NCBI RefSeq assembly: GCF_000763885.1
Contig: NZ_JRKO01000030.1
Span: 1-64,000, forward strand
DNA: 64,000 nucleotides
DNA from: Paracoccus versutus
GTDB taxonomy: Bacteria; Pseudomonadota; Alphaproteobacteria; Rhodobacterales; Rhodobacteraceae
Direction: 5' to 3'
Part shown: positions 57,706-64,000 of the stretch, in pieces
Position numbering within the stretch: position 1 is the stretch's first letter
Layout of the letters: each line of letters starts with the position of its first letter
Made by a program: the position numbers and the translations under genes
Notes under the pieces: model-generated
The model's database searches: none
Told to the model about the DNA's origin: nothing
Seen by the model: the letters and a program-made list of their open reading frames with translations, nothing else

Positions 57706-58211
57706 ATGTGCCGCCGCGCGAACCATAAACGGGCCCAGCGCCTTTTCGCCTTTGCCGCGATTCTCCTTCTTCTCGTTGCGGGATGGGCGGGGACGGGTGC
57801 GGCGATGCCCGCCCACCTGGCCGCGGCGGCGTCGGGCCCCTTGCAAGAGGTCGTCATCTGCGCCGAGGGCCATGCCCGCACCGTCTGGCTGGACGCCCAA
57901 GGCAACGAACATCCCGCGCCGCAGGAATGCCGCGACTGCCCGGTCTGCCACCCGCCGCTGCTGGCCTCGGGGGTCGACCCCGTCCTGCCGGCCCGGCCGA
58001 TGCCCTGGGTGCGCCCGGCCGTGACGCCGGGCGCGGCGCAGGTGCGCGGTGCGGTCCGTCCGGTGCTGGTGCTGACGCGCGGCCCCCCGTCTTTCCCCTC
58101 TGCCTGGACCCATGCGGTCCCGTCGCCTGCGGGCGACAGCCTCTGGTCTGATGCGGGCGATCCGCGCCAGCCGATGCGCCGGGTCCAGGCAATTGCCATG
58201 GATGCCCGAGC

Positions 58212-58215
<4 letters not shown>
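57706..58215 (+). CDS. nosC: NosC, small CxxCxxC protein of the nos cluster (DUF2946-like)
   Basis: A 169-residue protein with a signal-anchor helix (about 12-33). A CxxCxxC motif (Cys75, Cys78, Cys81), followed by His82, lies in [11 protein letters not shown]. The preceding [16 protein letters not shown] segment resembles DUF2946. In P. denitrificans nosC heads the nos operon and its function is unknown; a periplasmic copper- or redox-handling role is a guess. There is no clear ribosome-binding site. The stop overlaps nosR (ATGA). Confidence 0.85.
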
Positions 58216-62385
<4,170 letters not shown>

Positions 62386-62389
62386 TCCC

Positions 62390-63721
62390 ATGCGCAGCCT
62401 GCTGACCCTTGCCCTTGCCCTGCTGCTTGCCTGGCCCGCGCTCGCGGCCGAGCATGTCGTGGCGCCGGGCCAGGGCAGCCTTGCCCAAGCCATCGCCGGG
62501 GCCGCCCCCGGCGATGTGCTGCGACTGCAGGACGGGGTCCATGCCGGCCCCGTCGCCATCGACCGTCCCTTGACCGTCACCGGCAGCCGTGCCGCGGTGG
62601 TGGACGGGCAGGGACGGGGCACGGTCGTCACCATCGCCGCGCCCGACGTCACCTTGCAGGGCTTTTCCGTCACGGGCTCGGGCATGGCGAACAAGGATCT
62701 GGACGCCGGGGTCAAGATCCTCAAGGGCGCCGACCGGGCGCAGGTGCGGCAGTTGCGGCTGACCGGGAACATGCACGGCATCGACGTGCATGGCGGCCGC
62801 GACGCCCAGGTCGTCGGCAACGAGATCATCGGCACCCGCGACCCGCGCATGAACGAGCGCGGCAACGGCATCTATGTCTGGAACAGCCCCGGCACGCTGG
62901 TGCAGGGCAATTCCGTCCGCTACGGCCGCGACGGCATCTTTTCGAACGCCAGCGGCGACAGCGCCTATCGCGACAACCTGTTTCGCGACCTGCGCTTTGC
63001 CGTGCATTTCATGTATACCCGCAACACCGAGGTGTCGGGCAATGTCAGCATCGGCAACCACCTGGGCTTCGCCATCATGTTCTCGGACCGGGCGGTGATC
63101 CGCGACAACCGCAGCCTGGGCGACCGCGAGCATGGGCTGATGCTGAACTATGCCAACAATGCCGACGTGACCGGCAACCTGATCCGCGGCGGCACCAAGA
63201 AATGCCTGTTCATCTATAACGCCCACAAGAACCTGATCTGGGACAACCGCTTCCAGGATTGCGGCATCGGCATCCACTTCACCGCCGGGTCCGAGCGCAA
63301 CGTGCTGACCGCAAACGCCTTTGTCGGCAATCGCGAGCAGGTGAAATACGTGGGCACCCGCCATATCGAATGGAGCCACGAGGGGCGCGGCAATTTCTGG
63401 TCCGACCATCCGGGCTTCGACCTGAACGGCGACGGCATCGCCGACGGCGTCTATCGCCCCAACGACCTGATGGACCATATCCTGTGGTCGCAGCCCGCCG
63501 CCGCGCTTCTGACCGGCGCCCCCGCCGTGCAGCTGATCCGCTGGAGCCAGCAGAGCTTTCCCGCCACCCTGCCGGGCGGCGTGCAGGACAGCGCGCCCCT
63601 GATGCGACCCCTGACCATCCCCGTCCCGCCCGAGATCGCGGCCTACGAGGCCGAGGTCGCGGGGCGTTGGGCAAAAGGAACCTACGATGACATCGACCCT
63701 GACGATCTCACGTCTCACTAA
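62390..63721 (+). CDS. nosD: NosD, periplasmic copper-site maturation protein
   Basis: A 443-residue exported protein (signal about 1-20) of the CASH/parallel-beta-helix type, required for assembling the CuZ site of NosZ with NosF and NosY. Repeated turns such as NSVRYGRDGIFSNASGDSAY are visible. Four bases separate it from nosZ. Its 3' end overlaps nosF by 35 bp. Confidence 0.95.
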   Translation: MRSLLTLALALLLAWPALAAEHVVAPGQGSLAQAIAGAAPGDVLRLQDGVHAGPVAIDRPLTVTGSRAAVVDGQGRGTVVTIAAPDVTLQGFSVTGSGMANKDLDAGVKILKGADRAQVRQLRLTGNMHGIDVHGGRDAQVVGNEIIGTRDPRMNERGNGIYVWNSPGTLVQGNSVRYGRDGIFSNASGDSAYRDNLFRDLRFAVHFMYTRNTEVSGNVSIGNHLGFAIMFSDRAVIRDNRSLGDREHGLMLNYANNADVTGNLIRGGTKKCLFIYNAHKNLIWDNRFQDCGIGIHFTAGSERNVLTANAFVGNREQVKYVGTRHIEWSHEGRGNFWSDHPGFDLNGDGIADGVYRPNDLMDHILWSQPAAALLTGAPAVQLIRWSQQSFPATLPGGVQDSAPLMRPLTIPVPPEIAAYEAEVAGRWAKGTYDDIDPDDLTSH

Positions 63722-64000
63722 GCGCTTCCAGACCGTCGAGGCGCTGGCCGAGGTCTCGCTGGACCTGGGGCCGGGGATGCGCGTCGCGCTTTTGGGCCAT
63801 AACGGCGCGGGCAAGTCCACGATGATGAAGATCATCCTGGGCCTGATCCCCTTTGACGCGGGCGAGGTCCGGGTCTGCGGCGCCGCGCCCGGCTCGGCCC
63901 AGGCGCGGATGCAGGTGGCCTATCTGCCGGAAAACGCCGCCTTCCACCCGGCCCTGACCGGAGAGGAGCAGATCCGCCACTACCTTTCCCTGCGCGGCGA
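63687..64000 (+). CDS. nosF: NosF, ABC transporter ATPase for NosZ maturation (3' end outside window)
   Basis: The first 104 codons of an ABC ATPase that with NosY and NosD helps mature the copper site. Walker A GHNGAGKST is at about 36-44, and the Q-loop region reads VAYLPENAAFHP. The sequence runs off the window. It starts inside nosD (35-bp overlap). Confidence 0.92.
   Translation, partial: MTSTLTISRLTKRFQTVEALAEVSLDLGPGMRVALLGHNGAGKSTMMKIILGLIPFDAGEVRVCGAAPGSAQARMQVAYLPENAAFHPALTGEEQIRHYLSLRG

Overview
The window looks like part of a Paracoccus chromosome (Rhodobacteraceae), close to P. denitrificans or P. pantotrophus. The GC content is very high. The nar operon carries a fused NarK1-NarK2 transporter and a divergent narR. 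The nos cluster begins with nosC, pseudoazurin lies beside it, and an omega-transaminase appears, from memory, almost identical to the structurally characterised P. denitrificans enzyme. No alignment could be run, so the species is an inference.

Layout. 1-24.5 kb is mostly housekeeping and accessory genes: the start of purL, a LysR regulator, murI, a cytochrome c maturation block (ccmE, ccmF, ccmH) interrupted by a muramidase/holin pair of the gene-transfer-agent type, a PaaG-like hydratase, NUDIX and DUF983 genes, a PleD-like diguanylate cyclase with DUF3572, the transaminase, a five-gene co-directional cluster (small membrane protein, VWA/CoxE-like, M48 protease, alpha/beta hydrolase, P450), ppx/gppA, rlmE, gshB, comM and coaBC. 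24.5-31.8 kb is a tightly overlapping suf iron-sulfur assembly operon containing a UPF0145 gene and two membrane-protein genes. 32-34.3 kb holds an octaheme cytochrome c with its own cytochrome b, followed by tRNA-Arg(CCG). Then come an asparaginase, a GntR regulator and a Bcr/CflA transporter.

38-64 kb is an anaerobic-respiration island. It contains narR, narK, narGHJI, a PpiC-type foldase and a DUF2478 gene; a convergent ubiT-ubiU-ubiV-nnrS operon (oxygen-independent ubiquinone hydroxylation plus NnrS); a divergent ubiD-ubiX-ric operon; DUF6522; pseudoazurin; and nosC-nosR-nosZ-nosD-nosF (nosF is cut by the window end). The pieces fit together: nitrate import and reduction, nitrous oxide reduction, an electron donor (pseudoazurin), oxygen-independent quinone synthesis to feed the reductases, and repair of nitric-oxide-damaged iron centres.

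Two regulatory patterns stand out. First, FNR-type 14-bp boxes sit at narR/narK, ubiT/ubiD, pseudoazurin and nosC. At four start points (ubiT, ubiD, pseudoazurin, nosC) a TAG-starting -10-like hexamer lies at the same distance from the box. For nosC and ubiT this places the predicted transcription start exactly on the ATG, which suggests leaderless mRNAs. Second, TTAA-N7-TTAA motifs of the CtrA type lie about 50 bp upstream of both the gene-transfer-agent-like lysis pair and comM, which suggests shared control of DNA release and DNA uptake.
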